Positions 1 through 8,012 of a stretch of DNA of 42,521 bases are shown here, piece by piece; the stretch's first letter is position 1; each line of letters opens with the position of its first letter. A model generated the notes under the pieces. The model worked only from the letters and a program-made list of their open reading frames with translations. It was not told the DNA's origin and did not search any database. Origin of the DNA: Pseudobdellovibrionaceae bacterium. GTDB lineage: Bacteria > Bdellovibrionota > Bdellovibrionia > Bdellovibrionales > Bdellovibrionaceae. Made by a program: the position numbers and the translations under genes. Location of the stretch: assembly GCA_947374445.1 (NCBI GenBank), contig CANCBY010000002.1, positions 1 through 42,521 of the forward strand. Reading direction: 5' to 3'.

Positions 1-70
1 CTAGCTCTAGGTTGACTTGAATACCACGAGCTAGAGCCGGGTCGTCTTCAACAAGCAAAATTTGAATCAT
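1..70 (-). CDS. Response regulator, N-terminus only (runs off the left edge)
   Basis: Only the first 23 codons are inside the window; they read MIQILLVEDDPALARGIQ and onward. The hydrophobic strand followed by the acidic E-D-D triplet is the start of a CheY-like receiver domain, where the acidic residues bind Mg2+ for phosphorylation. The ATG at 68-70 is preceded by GGAGAAG, a good ribosome binding site. The 'PALARGIQVNLE' pattern is common in OmpR/PhoB-type regulators, but the effector domain lies outside, so the output (DNA binding or other) cannot be stated. A partner kinase, if any, would also lie to the left. Confidence 0.85.
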   Translation of the reverse strand, partial: MIQILLVEDDPALARGIQVNLEL

Positions 71-95
71 AAACTTCTCCGGGTCTGCTGATATT

Positions 96-1820
96 TCATC
101 GGCCAAACAAAGGGTTTACGTAACTTCCAGCGCTACCACCCAGACCATAGCCCTGCATCATTTGTAGATACATGGGGCTTGAATATGCACTGGTGCTCAT
201 ACCCAGATAAGGAGTGTACATATTACCGATTCTTCCGTAGCCGCTCATCATGGAACTCATTGGATTCATACTACTCATCGTCATCGGGTTCATACTGCCC
301 ATACCGCCCATGCTACTCATTCCACCCATCATACCGTTCATCATGCCATATCCACCCATCATCGAGCTCATGCCGTTCATGCTGCCCATTCCACCCAATC
401 CATAATTGCCCATCATCGAACTCATGCCACTCATGTTGCTCATTCCACCCATTCCGCCCATCTGTTGTTGCTGGCCGCCCATCATGGAGTTCATGCCACC
501 CATTTGCTGTTGTGAGTTTGCCATCGCGTTTGCTGATTTCATTTTTTTCTTGGCTTCTTTTTCACACTTCACTTGCTTGGCATCGATCGCATCTTGAATG
601 TCATCCATATATTCGAGATTTCCCGCAAACATCTTTTTCATGTCGCCACCCATTCCTCCGGCCATATCACTGCCACCACCAGGCTTGCCACCGCCGCCGC
701 GTCCGCCAGAAGGGGGACCATCCGCAGCCATGCCTGCCACCATATCTGAAGGATCCATATCTTCATCATCACCGCCTGCACTTGGGCAAGCCGCCGATTT
801 TATTTTTGTAATCATACGATCTTTTTCGCGCTCTAAATGTTTCTTCATTTCTTCAGAACCAACAGAAGAAGAAGAAGTCACCTCTGACGACAATGAACTT
901 GCTGCTGGCGGAGGCCCCTGAAAATTACGTGGAGAATCAGCACTGCGAGGTCTTTGATCAGCTTTTTGTTCAGGCCTTTGCTCGATCTTTTTTTCAATAT
1001 CTATGGCACCTTGTTTGATTTGCCCTAGTTGATGACTCTGCGAGGCTGCTTCGCACGCCTCACAAAACGTACCTTCGGTCTTAGACCTTGAGTCCACTTT
1101 TAGAGGGGCATAGACTTTACTAGAAACACCCACCTTAACCGACTCAATTTGAATTCCATCACAATTATTGGAGCTTTCTTTAACCAATCGAGAGCTGTAC
1201 TTTTTTCCTGCAATCGCCGAGAGAGCCTCAAAGGTTTTGCAATTTTTTGAGTCCTCTTTGGCACAATCAATTTTATTTTCACGAAGACAAGAAAATCCAT
1301 CTTGTGAAACTTCTCGCAGGTTAAAAAGCACCGTGTTGTTTTTGCTGTCACAACTCAACTCTAGTTGCAATTTTTCCTGACAGGCGGTCGGAATTTTTCC
1401 GTTGATCCGAACATACTCATTTTCTTTTCCCTTTATTGACTTCAGATCGACAATCAAATCTTTGACCTCCGGGCTATTTGAAAGATCAGGCTTTGCCGCA
1501 GCAGCGGAAACTGATGCGTTTTTATTTTTTTCAACAAGCGCTCTAATTTTTTTTGCAACCTCAGGATCGTTCATGGCCTTACCGGGGCCGCCGGCCGCAT
1601 CTATAATGCTGCGAGTTTCTGACTGAAGCTCCGGATGCTGGCGCATCGAATCCATCAAGGCTTTTTGCTCGCTTGTCATGCTCGGCATATTTCCACCACC
1701 CGGTGGAAGACCGCCTTGAAAGTCCTGGGCCCAGATTGATGCCGCAGAAAAAAACAAAATCAGTCCAAAAGTCAAACTGCGGCCGAAATTGCTTACATAA
1801 TTTTTATTAGGGGTTTTCAT
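96..1820 (-). CDS. Exported protein with a Met/Gly-rich C-terminal tail, function unknown
   Basis: This 574-residue protein has a Sec signal peptide (hydrophobic core about residues 15-30, cleavage after SIWA-Q). The mature part starts AQDFQGG, followed by a Gly/Pro stretch. Residues about 115-260 form a compact Cys-containing segment ending in a CEACE motif. A Lys/Glu/Arg-rich, Ser-rich linker follows, then Gly-rich sequence. The last ~150 residues (from about 425) are built from short GGM, SSM, MMGG and YG motifs with about 37 methionines. Met-rich tails of this kind can bind copper or form disordered, self-associating segments, but nothing here decides that. The ATG is preceded by AAGGAAG. 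The start lies about 53 nt from a 23-nt box shared with the gene upstream at 1965-2315, which also matures at an AQ-acidic-F site. I recognise no named family. Confidence 0.85.
   Translation of the reverse strand: MKTPNKNYVSNFGRSLTFGLILFFSAASIWAQDFQGGLPPGGGNMPSMTSEQKALMDSMRQHPELQSETRSIIDAAGGPGKAMNDPEVAKKIRALVEKNKNASVSAAAAKPDLSNSPEVKDLIVDLKSIKGKENEYVRINGKIPTACQEKLQLELSCDSKNNTVLFNLREVSQDGFSCLRENKIDCAKEDSKNCKTFEALSAIAGKKYSSRLVKESSNNCDGIQIESVKVGVSSKVYAPLKVDSRSKTEGTFCEACEAASQSHQLGQIKQGAIDIEKKIEQRPEQKADQRPRSADSPRNFQGPPPAASSLSSEVTSSSSVGSEEMKKHLEREKDRMITKIKSAACPSAGGDDEDMDPSDMVAGMAADGPPSGGRGGGGKPGGGSDMAGGMGGDMKKMFAGNLEYMDDIQDAIDAKQVKCEKEAKKKMKSANAMANSQQQMGGMNSMMGGQQQQMGGMGGMSNMSGMSSMMGNYGLGGMGSMNGMSSMMGGYGMMNGMMGGMSSMGGMGSMNPMTMSSMNPMSSMMSGYGRIGNMYTPYLGMSTSAYSSPMYLQMMQGYGLGGSAGSYVNPLFGR
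185..530 (-). repeat. Low-complexity repeat region encoding the Met/Gly tail
   Basis: Within the coding sequence the DNA is a run of degenerate short units around (on the plus strand) 'cccatcat', 'gctcatgcc' and 'gctgcccat', encoding GGM, SSMM, GSM and NGM motifs. The units are imperfect and of mixed length, so this is a protein-level low-complexity tract rather than a clean tandem array. It creates long plus-strand open frames that should not be annotated as genes. Such a tract could vary in length between strains by slippage or recombination. Confidence 0.7.
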
Positions 1821-1872
1821 AGTCTTCCTTGCTTCTTAAATTTGTTAATGTTCATAAGGTAAGAATGAGGCA

Positions 1873-1895
1873 AGACTGTTGAACAATTATGGAAA
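1873..1895 (-). promoter_or_regulatory. Shared upstream box, copy 1
   Basis: Read on the minus strand the box is TTTCCATAAT-N4-CAACAGTCT. The same 19 fixed positions with the same 4-nt spacer occur at 2379-2401, upstream of the next minus-strand gene. This copy ends about 53 nt before the ATG at 1820 and lies just beyond the terminator of the preceding gene, where an independent promoter or operator is expected. It does not match a standard sigma-70, sigma-28 or sigma-54 promoter over its whole length, so the factor is unknown. Confidence 0.6.
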
Positions 1896-1898
1896 GCA

Positions 1899-1949
1899 AA
1901 AAGTCAAAAAGGCATGTCTCAAGATGAGAACCATGCCCTTTTGACTTTT
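1899..1949 (-). terminator. Rho-independent terminator after the 116-residue exported protein
   Basis: The arms AAAAGTCAAAAAGGCATG (1899-1916) and CATGCCCTTTTGACTTTT (1932-1949) form an 18-bp stem with a single A/C mismatch, and the loop has a further short TCTC/GAGA pairing. The stop codon of the upstream minus-strand gene is at 1965-1967, about 15 nt before the stem. In the minus direction the descending arm is T-rich and runs into GCTTTCC. Confidence 0.8.
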
Positions 1950-1964
1950 CTTAAAATTACAAAT

Positions 1965-2315
1965 CTAGTTAGCCCCGGTATCGCCCACTTCTTGTGATGC
2001 ACCCTGAGAAGTTTCAGCCGAGCTCGCGCTGCTGGAATCCTCTTTGCGACGATGCTCACCGTGATGTGGAGGCTTCGGCATTTCGTATCCTTTCTCTTTA
2101 AGACAAGTATCCAATGCCTCGATCGTCTCACGTGAGGGCCTTTCTCCCTTCGTCATTGCCGGCAGGTTTTTTTCTTTCACGCAGGCATCAATAGCAGCTT
2201 TGACTTCGTCGCTGATTTTAGGCCCTTTGAATTCTTGGGCTTGAACGAAAACTGAAACAGCCAGAATCGACGGGATCAATAGCTGCCGAGCTGCAATTTT
2301 CAGAAACGTTTTCAT
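1965..2315 (-). CDS. Small exported protein with two Cys-centred repeats
   Basis: This 116-residue protein has a clear signal peptide (core about residues 9-26, cleavage VQA-Q). The mature protein starts AQEFKGPKISDEV. Two similar units follow: AIDACVKEKNLP (about residues 41-52) and ALDTCLKEKGYEMP (about 67-80). Each has one cysteine in a helix-like Asp-x-Cys-x-x-Glu-Lys context, so a disulfide between them is possible. A His/Pro linker and a Ser/Ala/Glu-rich tail complete it. The ribosome binding site AAGGAGG is perfect. The gene is monocistronic, with its own terminator downstream and a shared 23-nt box upstream. No function is assigned; the matching mature N-terminus with the 96-1820 product suggests the two are used together. 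Confidence 0.88.
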   Translation of the reverse strand: MKTFLKIAARQLLIPSILAVSVFVQAQEFKGPKISDEVKAAIDACVKEKNLPAMTKGERPSRETIEALDTCLKEKGYEMPKPPHHGEHRRKEDSSSASSAETSQGASQEVGDTGAN

Positions 2316-2378
2316 AGAACCTCCTTAGTAGACCAAGTTTAAAATCCTTGGTGTTTGTGTTGGCTCTAAATTAACAAC

Positions 2379-2401
2379 AGACTGTTGCTAGATTATGGAA
2401 A
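2379..2401 (-). promoter_or_regulatory. Shared upstream box, copy 2
   Basis: The minus strand reads TTTCCATAAT-N4-CAACAGTCT, identical to copy 1 (1873-1895) at 19 of 23 positions; only the 4-nt spacer differs. It lies about 64 nt upstream of the ATG at 2315, a distance close to that of copy 1 (53 nt). Conservation of both half-sites and of their spacing points to a protein-binding site or an unusual promoter. Confidence 0.6.
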
Positions 2402-2536
2402 AACCAAGACCTACAAAATAATCTGCCATACAGATTGTGCATCTATTTGATCTGGCCAAGCCAATGACTCTTTTTGAGCCGCCAAAGTCCTTTAATCAGT
2501 TCCGCTATACTTTCTGCCTAGAAACCTCGGAAAAAC

Positions 2537-3649
2537 TTAAACTGAATACCAAAGTTCCTGAGCCAAAATTTGGTTCTTATTTTTTTGCTCAACGCTAAGC
2601 TCACTCCAAAATTGCGGTGAGGCCATAGAGCGGATCAGAAAATCAAAGAGTGTGGTGTGCCGACGCAAAATTCTTTTTTGTCGGTGAGGTTTCACCGGAT
2701 TGAATGGGCCAAGAGTTGAAAATATTTGCAAAGGATTTTTCCGCACCCACATCCACGACCCCATCTCGACTGCCAAAGGCAAATACACGCCTTTGTTTTG
2801 CTGGCAATAAAGCTCATAGATATAGTCCCAAAGATCGCCATTAGTGGTGTAATTTTTGGCCTGCGGTTCAATTCGATAAAAATGATGTGGATGAGTGCGC
2901 TCGAAAAGATTTTTTAGCGCATGCATCTCGGCTAGGTGTGGAAAAGGCTTCACAGACTTTGCATACGGAAACCATATTTGATCTTGCAAACCAAATCCCG
3001 AATGAAAATCAACCGTCACCACGGCTGGCGAAGAAAAAAATTGCTTCTGACAAAATTCCAATACCGCCTGGTTTTCTGGTTCGAGCGAAGGCGGCTCTTT
3101 AATCGGCCCGCGATACCACGGAAGCCTTGGTGACAAGCGATGTCCACCAAGCAAGCGATGAACGTCGCCATCGGCCTCAATCGGAGCATTGCGCATGAGA
3201 TCTACACCATTAGGATTTGATCGCCGCAAATGCATCATGCCCAATGGATTGATCATCGGCACGGCCACAATTCTGATATTTTTAAGTGCCTCTTGCAGAA
3301 GTGAATCCCAAAGCATTAACTCAGACAAAGACCTTAATAGCGCGATACACACCTGAGCGCCAATCCGCTCAAGTCCATGCACTCCGCCAAAAAGGCCTAG
3401 CACTGGGGCCTTTGGATCTTTAGAGCCCACACTGATGCCAATTATTGGAAGCTGCTCAAAAATCTCATTTGAAGGCCCTCGCCGAGAGGACTGCGTGAAT
3501 CCCAAATCATAAACCTCTCCGATTTTTTCAAACTCAGGGAGAAGCTGCTCTAATTGAATCCACTCAGGAAGCCGCTGCTTTAAAAGCTCGCGGCCGACCG
3601 TGATTCGATCGTCGATTCTGTTATTGAAGGAGAGCTGTACTTTTTCCAC
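2537..3649 (-). CDS. M14-family zinc carboxypeptidase
   Basis: This 370-residue protein carries the full M14 set. The first zinc ligands are in GGVHGLE (H91, E94), the substrate-side Asn/Arg motif is NPNGVDLMRN (about 145-154), the third zinc ligand is H216 in VDFHSGFG, and the catalytic glutamate is E295 in AVEMGSW. M14 enzymes trim C-terminal residues from peptides or act on peptidoglycan or other amide-linked substrates. No signal peptide is visible, so a cytoplasmic site is likely. The start is a GTG at 3649 with a weak ribosome binding site, and the gene overlaps the end of the upstream acyltransferase by 70 bp in another frame. A TTG at codon 49 has a better Shine-Dalgarno but would cut into the first strand of the fold, so I keep the long form. 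Confidence 0.85.
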   Translation of the reverse strand: MEKVQLSFNNRIDDRITVGRELLKQRLPEWIQLEQLLPEFEKIGEVYDLGFTQSSRRGPSNEIFEQLPIIGISVGSKDPKAPVLGLFGGVHGLERIGAQVCIALLRSLSELMLWDSLLQEALKNIRIVAVPMINPLGMMHLRRSNPNGVDLMRNAPIEADGDVHRLLGGHRLSPRLPWYRGPIKEPPSLEPENQAVLEFCQKQFFSSPAVVTVDFHSGFGLQDQIWFPYAKSVKPFPHLAEMHALKNLFERTHPHHFYRIEPQAKNYTTNGDLWDYIYELYCQQNKGVYLPLAVEMGSWMWVRKNPLQIFSTLGPFNPVKPHRQKRILRRHTTLFDFLIRSMASPQFWSELSVEQKNKNQILAQELWYSV

Positions 3650-4440
3650 AGAGCTTTATTTAAATTCTCGCGAGGCAGAATGGTCAAGAAATCAATGCAT
3701 TTGAAATCCTCGTCATAAGCCGGCTCTCCGCCGAGATAAGCTCCGGCTTTTAAATACGACTGACAAAGAGACGGAATCAAACCTTCAGCCTCACTCACTT
3801 CGTCTGCAGAGAGTGGACGATTTAAATTTCCAATCCAAAGATCCAGGTTAGGCATGGTGAACTTCATCGTCGGAGGTGCCAAAAGATCTTGATTGTAACG
3901 GCTGTCGTTTCCAAAGTAGTGATAAATCAGAGCGGCTTGGCGAGGACTTTCAGTCTTGATCGACGCGCAACCAAATACCAGCGAAGCCTCTGTGGCTTGC
4001 ATGTACTCAGCAATTCCACGCCACAATAGAGATATCACAAAACCACGGCGGTAATCCTTGGCGATGCAAGCTCTTCCAAGCTCAAGCTTAACTCCAGGTT
4101 GCTCCAAAATTTTTCGCAGATGAAACTCTTGAGCCGAATAAAATTCTCGCGAGTATAAAGAGCAATTGAGTCTGTAAGTCCCAACAATCGTATTGGTTTT
4201 TTTATCTTTAATAATTAAATGATCACAGATGAAATCAAATTCATCCACATCAATACCGTGAGGTTTTGTTTTACCAATCATTTCTCGGTGAAAAACTTGA
4301 TAGCGAAGTCGAAGAGCCTCTTTGAGCTCCTCTGGCGTCGTTACAGTTTTTAAAATATACGGCCCCTTGTCATTGTAGATCTCAACCTTGGGCTGAAATT
4401 TATGGATCTTATTTTGACGGATTTTGTAAAACTCAAACAT
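3580..4440 (-). CDS. Hemolysin/OlsB-like GNAT N-acyltransferase
   Basis: This 286-residue protein has the layout of the Acetyltransf_5 group, which includes ornithine-lipid synthase OlsB and autoinducer-synthase-like acyltransferases. It shows an N-terminal LRYQVFHREM motif, DEFDFICDHLIIKD, the central VGTYRL strand, LELGRACI, and a later GCASIKTESP segment. Family members transfer an acyl chain from acyl-ACP or acyl-CoA to an amine. The acceptor cannot be read from the sequence, so lipid synthesis is only one possibility. The ATG at 4438-4440 has a GGGGAGG ribosome binding site. The gene sits 103 bp after the membrane protein that ends the liv operon, and its 3' end overlaps the M14 carboxypeptidase. 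Confidence 0.75.
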   Translation of the reverse strand: MFEFYKIRQNKIHKFQPKVEIYNDKGPYILKTVTTPEELKEALRLRYQVFHREMIGKTKPHGIDVDEFDFICDHLIIKDKKTNTIVGTYRLNCSLYSREFYSAQEFHLRKILEQPGVKLELGRACIAKDYRRGFVISLLWRGIAEYMQATEASLVFGCASIKTESPRQAALIYHYFGNDSRYNQDLLAPPTMKFTMPNLDLWIGNLNRPLSADEVSEAEGLIPSLCQSYLKAGAYLGGEPAYDEDFKCIDFLTILPRENLNKALWKKYSSPSITESTIESRSAASF

Positions 4441-4543
4441 GCAGACCTCCCCTATCTAAAAGCCTACGACAAAATCTCTTTTTGTTTGTCAGGGCTCTGT
4501 GAGGATTCAGTAAGGTCTTTTTTAGGAAGCCCGATAGAGAGTT

Positions 4544-5392
4544 CTAATGCTGTTTGCTCAAGTATCTAGCAATTCGTGTTTTACTCAGCGGAATATAACA
4601 CAGAGCCAGACTCGTCCAAACAGCCGCACTAAAGTAGAGCGACATCCACGGGATTTCAGTCTTCCAGTCCTCAATATCATGGGTCACAATCCAACGGGTG
4701 TTGAGATCATGAAAGCCCTCAACAAGTCCTAGAAGCTTTTTTCCACTCTCGTGATCGGCCTTAAGCCTGCCTAGGTACATGGGAACATCCACGGTCGTCA
4801 TGAAAATAATGTAAAGCAAGCAGCCGACAATAGAAACCGCACAGGCATACTTAAGAGCCCCTTTAAATTTCGGAAACAAGAAAATCAAACAGATAAAAAT
4901 CAAAGTATATGTGATAGCCCATAAAGACTCTTCGCAGGAGTTTCCAAAATAATGAGTGGTGATCACCGAGTACCACGAAAACATCTCAGCAATAACAATC
5001 AAAGGAAAAATCAAATAAGAGAGCTTATGGGCCGCCGGCGAATCTGCCAATTTCGAGACTCGATTGATAACAAGAGCCCACTGCGCAACAAAGCAAAGCT
5101 CGCCCACGGTTGCAACGGCTCTGCCGACCAAGACACTCGACCACCAGGTATCAAAAAGACAAATTCTTTGAACATCTGCCCTTGGCAAGATCGAACGAAA
5201 TGCACAAACAAAGACGTATCCCGCTGCCAGCCAAACCAAAGTTTTAATCAAATTGTCATTTTCATGACTCTGAAAACGGCGCAAATAATAAAACGACCAG
5301 AACCAAAAAATCATATTGCAGCAACTGACCGAAACTAAAAAAACCCACCAGAGCGCTACCGGATTGGACCAATCAAGCCATTCGATACTCAT
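4544..5392 (-). CDS. Seven-helix integral membrane protein, unknown
   Basis: The 282 residues contain about seven hydrophobic segments (roughly 13-33, 47-65, 82-110, 121-142, 155-172, 180-203 and 250-273). The loop between the last two is hydrophilic, about 45 residues long and contains EDW. Tryptophans cluster at the helix ends. I recognise no catalytic motif or named family. The ATG overlaps the livF stop as ATGA, so it is translated by coupling from the branched-chain amino-acid transporter operon. That position suggests a role linked to amino-acid uptake or its sensing, but this is inference from context. Confidence 0.8.
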   Translation of the reverse strand: MSIEWLDWSNPVALWWVFLVSVSCCNMIFWFWSFYYLRRFQSHENDNLIKTLVWLAAGYVFVCAFRSILPRADVQRICLFDTWWSSVLVGRAVATVGELCFVAQWALVINRVSKLADSPAAHKLSYLIFPLIVIAEMFSWYSVITTHYFGNSCEESLWAITYTLIFICLIFLFPKFKGALKYACAVSIVGCLLYIIFMTTVDVPMYLGRLKADHESGKKLLGLVEGFHDLNTRWIVTHDIEDWKTEIPWMSLYFSAAVWTSLALCYIPLSKTRIARYLSKQH

Positions 5393-6144
5393 GGGTTTTT
5401 ATCTCCTTTGGCAGCCCGATTTCCAAGATAGGCTTTGCGCACTTCAGGATGCCCTAGCAGTTCTGAACCTGTTCCCGTAAGCCTAATATGGCCTTGCTCT
5501 AAAACGTAAGCTCGATCAGCCACTTGGAGCGCACGAAAAGCCAGCTGCTCTACCAAGAGAACTGTTGCCTTTTTTGAATCGCGAAGACGTTGAATGATAC
5601 TAAAAACTTCATCAATAATAATCGGCGCAAGACCCATCGAAGGCTCATCCAACATTAAAAGCTGTGGTTTAGACATGAGAGCCCTGGCAATGGCTAGCAT
5701 CTGTTGCTGGCCTCCAGATAAAGTCCCCGCCAACTGATGACGACGCTCTTTTAAAATTGGAAACATCTCAAATGCCGCGTCCATTTCAAATGAAATCTCC
5801 TTGCGAGTCTCCTTGCGGCTTCGTAGAAATGCTCCCAATAAAAGATTGTCCTCAACGGATTGAGTAGCAAAAACTTTTCTTCCCTCAGGGCAATGAGCAA
5901 TGCCAAGTCCTGTCACCTTATGTGCAGGTGCGCCAGAGATCGATTGTCCGGAAAATAAAATATCTCCAGAAAACGCCTTCATCTGACCTGAAATGGTTTT
6001 TAGCATGCTTGTTTTGCCTGAGCCATTTGAGCCAATCAAGGCCACGAGCTCACCTGGCATAACCTCTAGTGAAACTCCGCTCAATGCCTCGATGCTTCCG
6101 TAACGCACAATCAGGTTTTTTATACTTAAGATGGGAGCACTCAT
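5389..6144 (-). CDS. livF: Branched-chain amino-acid ABC transporter ATPase LivF
   Basis: This 251-residue ATPase has Walker A GSNGSGKT (38-45), the Q-loop region, signature LSGGQQQM (about 139-146) and Walker B LLMLDEP followed by SMGLAP, which is typical of LivF. It pairs with the LivG domain to power uptake of Leu/Ile/Val or related amino acids at the inner membrane. Its length is slightly above the usual ~235 because of a C-terminal extension. Its ATG overlaps the stop of the livMG fusion by 4 bp (ATGA), and its own stop overlaps the next gene in the same way, so the operon is tightly coupled. Confidence 0.93.
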   Translation of the reverse strand: MSAPILSIKNLIVRYGSIEALSGVSLEVMPGELVALIGSNGSGKTSMLKTISGQMKAFSGDILFSGQSISGAPAHKVTGLGIAHCPEGRKVFATQSVEDNLLLGAFLRSRKETRKEISFEMDAAFEMFPILKERRHQLAGTLSGGQQQMLAIARALMSKPQLLMLDEPSMGLAPIIIDEVFSIIQRLRDSKKATVLLVEQLAFRALQVADRAYVLEQGHIRLTGTGSELLGHPEVRKAYLGNRAAKGDKNP

Positions 6145-8012
6145 GCCAACACTCCACCACTGCCCGAAGGCTTAACCGCAACATCTGATGTTCCCAGATA
6201 TGCACTGATCACCTTAGGGTCATTTTGAACTTGATCCGGAGTCCCCTCAGAAATCTTTTTACCAAAATCAAGGACAGTGATTTCTTCAGAAACTTCCATC
6301 AGCATATCCATGTGATGTTCGATCAATAGAACTGAGATGCCCTGCTGTTTCACTTTGCGAATCATGTGATTGAACTCTTCTATCTCGCCCGAAGTTAGAC
6401 CGGCCGCCGGCTCATCGAGCAATAAAAAGCTTGGATTCAAAGCCAAGGCTCGAGCAATCTCAAGTCTGCGAGCTTGGCCGTAAGCAAGATTTTTAGCTTT
6501 CTCAAATGCCGACTTTTCAAGGCCTACAAATTTTAAAAGCCGATAGGCTTTTACTTGCATTTCGTGCTCTTCATGCCAAACAGCCGGAAGCCCTAGCATG
6601 ACCTCAACTAAGTTTGCCTTGAACGACATATGCAATCCAACCATCACGTTGTCTAAGACAGTCATATCGTGAAAGAGCTGAAGATTTTGAAACGTTCGAG
6701 CCACTCCCAAACGAGCTCGCTCAAAAGGTTTGAGTGCGTTCATCTCTTGGCCGAAAACTCGAACACTACCTGATGTTTGCGGATAAAGGCCTGTAATAAT
6801 ATTCACCGTGGTGCTCTTACCAGACCCATTGGGCCCCATCAGCCCCATGATCATACCCGACTTAATTTTAAGACTTAAATTATTGACCGCAACCAACCCA
6901 CCGAATTGCATCCGCACCAAGTCCAACTCCAAAGCATCTAATTTTTGAACTTTGGTGTTAGCCGCAAATAAAACCGATGAATCTTTTTCGGAAAGCTTCT
7001 CAAGATTCAAAGTCCGCTCTTGAATATCTACATGATCATGCTTGTGAAAACCCAACTTCTGCCAAACAGATTTCAGCAGTCCAACGACACCTTGAGGTAA
7101 AAAGAAAAGCGTCAGAAGAAGCAAAATACCAAAAACCAAAAGTCGAAAATCTTTAAACCAAGTGAACCAGTCAGGCAGCAAAACCACCAAAGACATCCCG
7201 ATGACATTGCCAAGAGTTGAGCGCAGACCGCCAAAGATAAGCGCAATCAAAGCTAAAATTGAAAAGTCTAAATTAAATGTGCTCGCAGCGATGTATTGAT
7301 CGAGCTGGGCAAAAAGACCACCAGCCAAACCCGCAATAGCGGCAGAAATAACAAAAGCAGAAATTTTAAAATAAGTTCTCCAGATACCACAAGCCTCGGC
7401 CGCAATCGGCGAGTATTTGATCGCCTCAAAAGCCCGGCCCCAATAGCTGCGACCAATGTTTCTCATAATCCACATCACTGCTAGAAGTGGAGGATAAACC
7501 AACCACACGAGTTTATTACCACCGAGCTGAACCCCAAGTAATGTCACAACAGATAAGTTAATTCCCTTCGTCCCATTGGTGAGCAGCTCTTGCTCACTGA
7601 TAAATGTGAAAATAATCATTCCACAAGCAATAGTCGTAACGGCCAGATAAGGCCCCGAGCTGCGCAATGACGGAAAGCCCAAAACAAAACCAGTCAATGC
7701 TGCCAACAAAACCCCAATGGCCAGCGCTGCCAAAAAAGGAATCTGCGGCATGAAAGTCATTGTGGCTTCCATATTCATTTTAGGATTCGCAGTTAAAATT
7801 GCGACAGAATAGGCTCCGATCGCAAACAAGCCCGCATGACCGATCGATATGTCGCCCAGATATCCGACGACCAAATCCAGCGAAGCCACAAGAATTGAGT
7901 AAATTAAAATCCGACAAAGAATCCCGTGAACATAGTACTGATTGTCCACAAAAAGTGGGAGCAACATTGGTAAAAGAAGTAACAATGCGTAAATGATTTT
8001 TTTGCGATTCAT
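6141..8012 (-). CDS. Fused branched-chain amino-acid permease-ATPase (LivM-LivG)
   Basis: The 623 residues join two usual subunits. Residues 1-~315 are the LivM permease, with about nine membrane segments and the conserved DLVVGYLGDISIGHAGLFAIG-type region and GLAGGLFA loop. A hydrophilic linker (~320-360) follows, then the LivG ATPase with Walker A GPNGSGKS (393-400), Q-loop ARTFQNLQLF, the family-type signature LAYGQARRLEIARAL and Walker B LLLDEPAAGL. The fusion fixes one ATPase to one permease; LivF and LivH are separate genes on either side. It is coupled to both neighbours by 4-bp overlaps. I see no frameshift, so the fusion looks genuine. Confidence 0.92.
   Translation of the reverse strand: MNRKKIIYALLLLLPMLLPLFVDNQYYVHGILCRILIYSILVASLDLVVGYLGDISIGHAGLFAIGAYSVAILTANPKMNMEATMTFMPQIPFLAALAIGVLLAALTGFVLGFPSLRSSGPYLAVTTIACGMIIFTFISEQELLTNGTKGINLSVVTLLGVQLGGNKLVWLVYPPLLAVMWIMRNIGRSYWGRAFEAIKYSPIAAEACGIWRTYFKISAFVISAAIAGLAGGLFAQLDQYIAASTFNLDFSILALIALIFGGLRSTLGNVIGMSLVVLLPDWFTWFKDFRLLVFGILLLLTLFFLPQGVVGLLKSVWQKLGFHKHDHVDIQERTLNLEKLSEKDSSVLFAANTKVQKLDALELDLVRMQFGGLVAVNNLSLKIKSGMIMGLMGPNGSGKSTTVNIITGLYPQTSGSVRVFGQEMNALKPFERARLGVARTFQNLQLFHDMTVLDNVMVGLHMSFKANLVEVMLGLPAVWHEEHEMQVKAYRLLKFVGLEKSAFEKAKNLAYGQARRLEIARALALNPSFLLLDEPAAGLTSGEIEEFNHMIRKVKQQGISVLLIEHHMDMLMEVSEEITVLDFGKKISEGTPDQVQNDPKVISAYLGTSDVAVKPSGSGGVLA

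Noticed and set aside
179..921. Long plus-strand open frames opposite the Met/Gly-rich gene
   Set aside because: They are by-products of the repetitive codons of the minus-strand gene; they lack ribosome binding sites and read as Ser/Pro/His low complexity.
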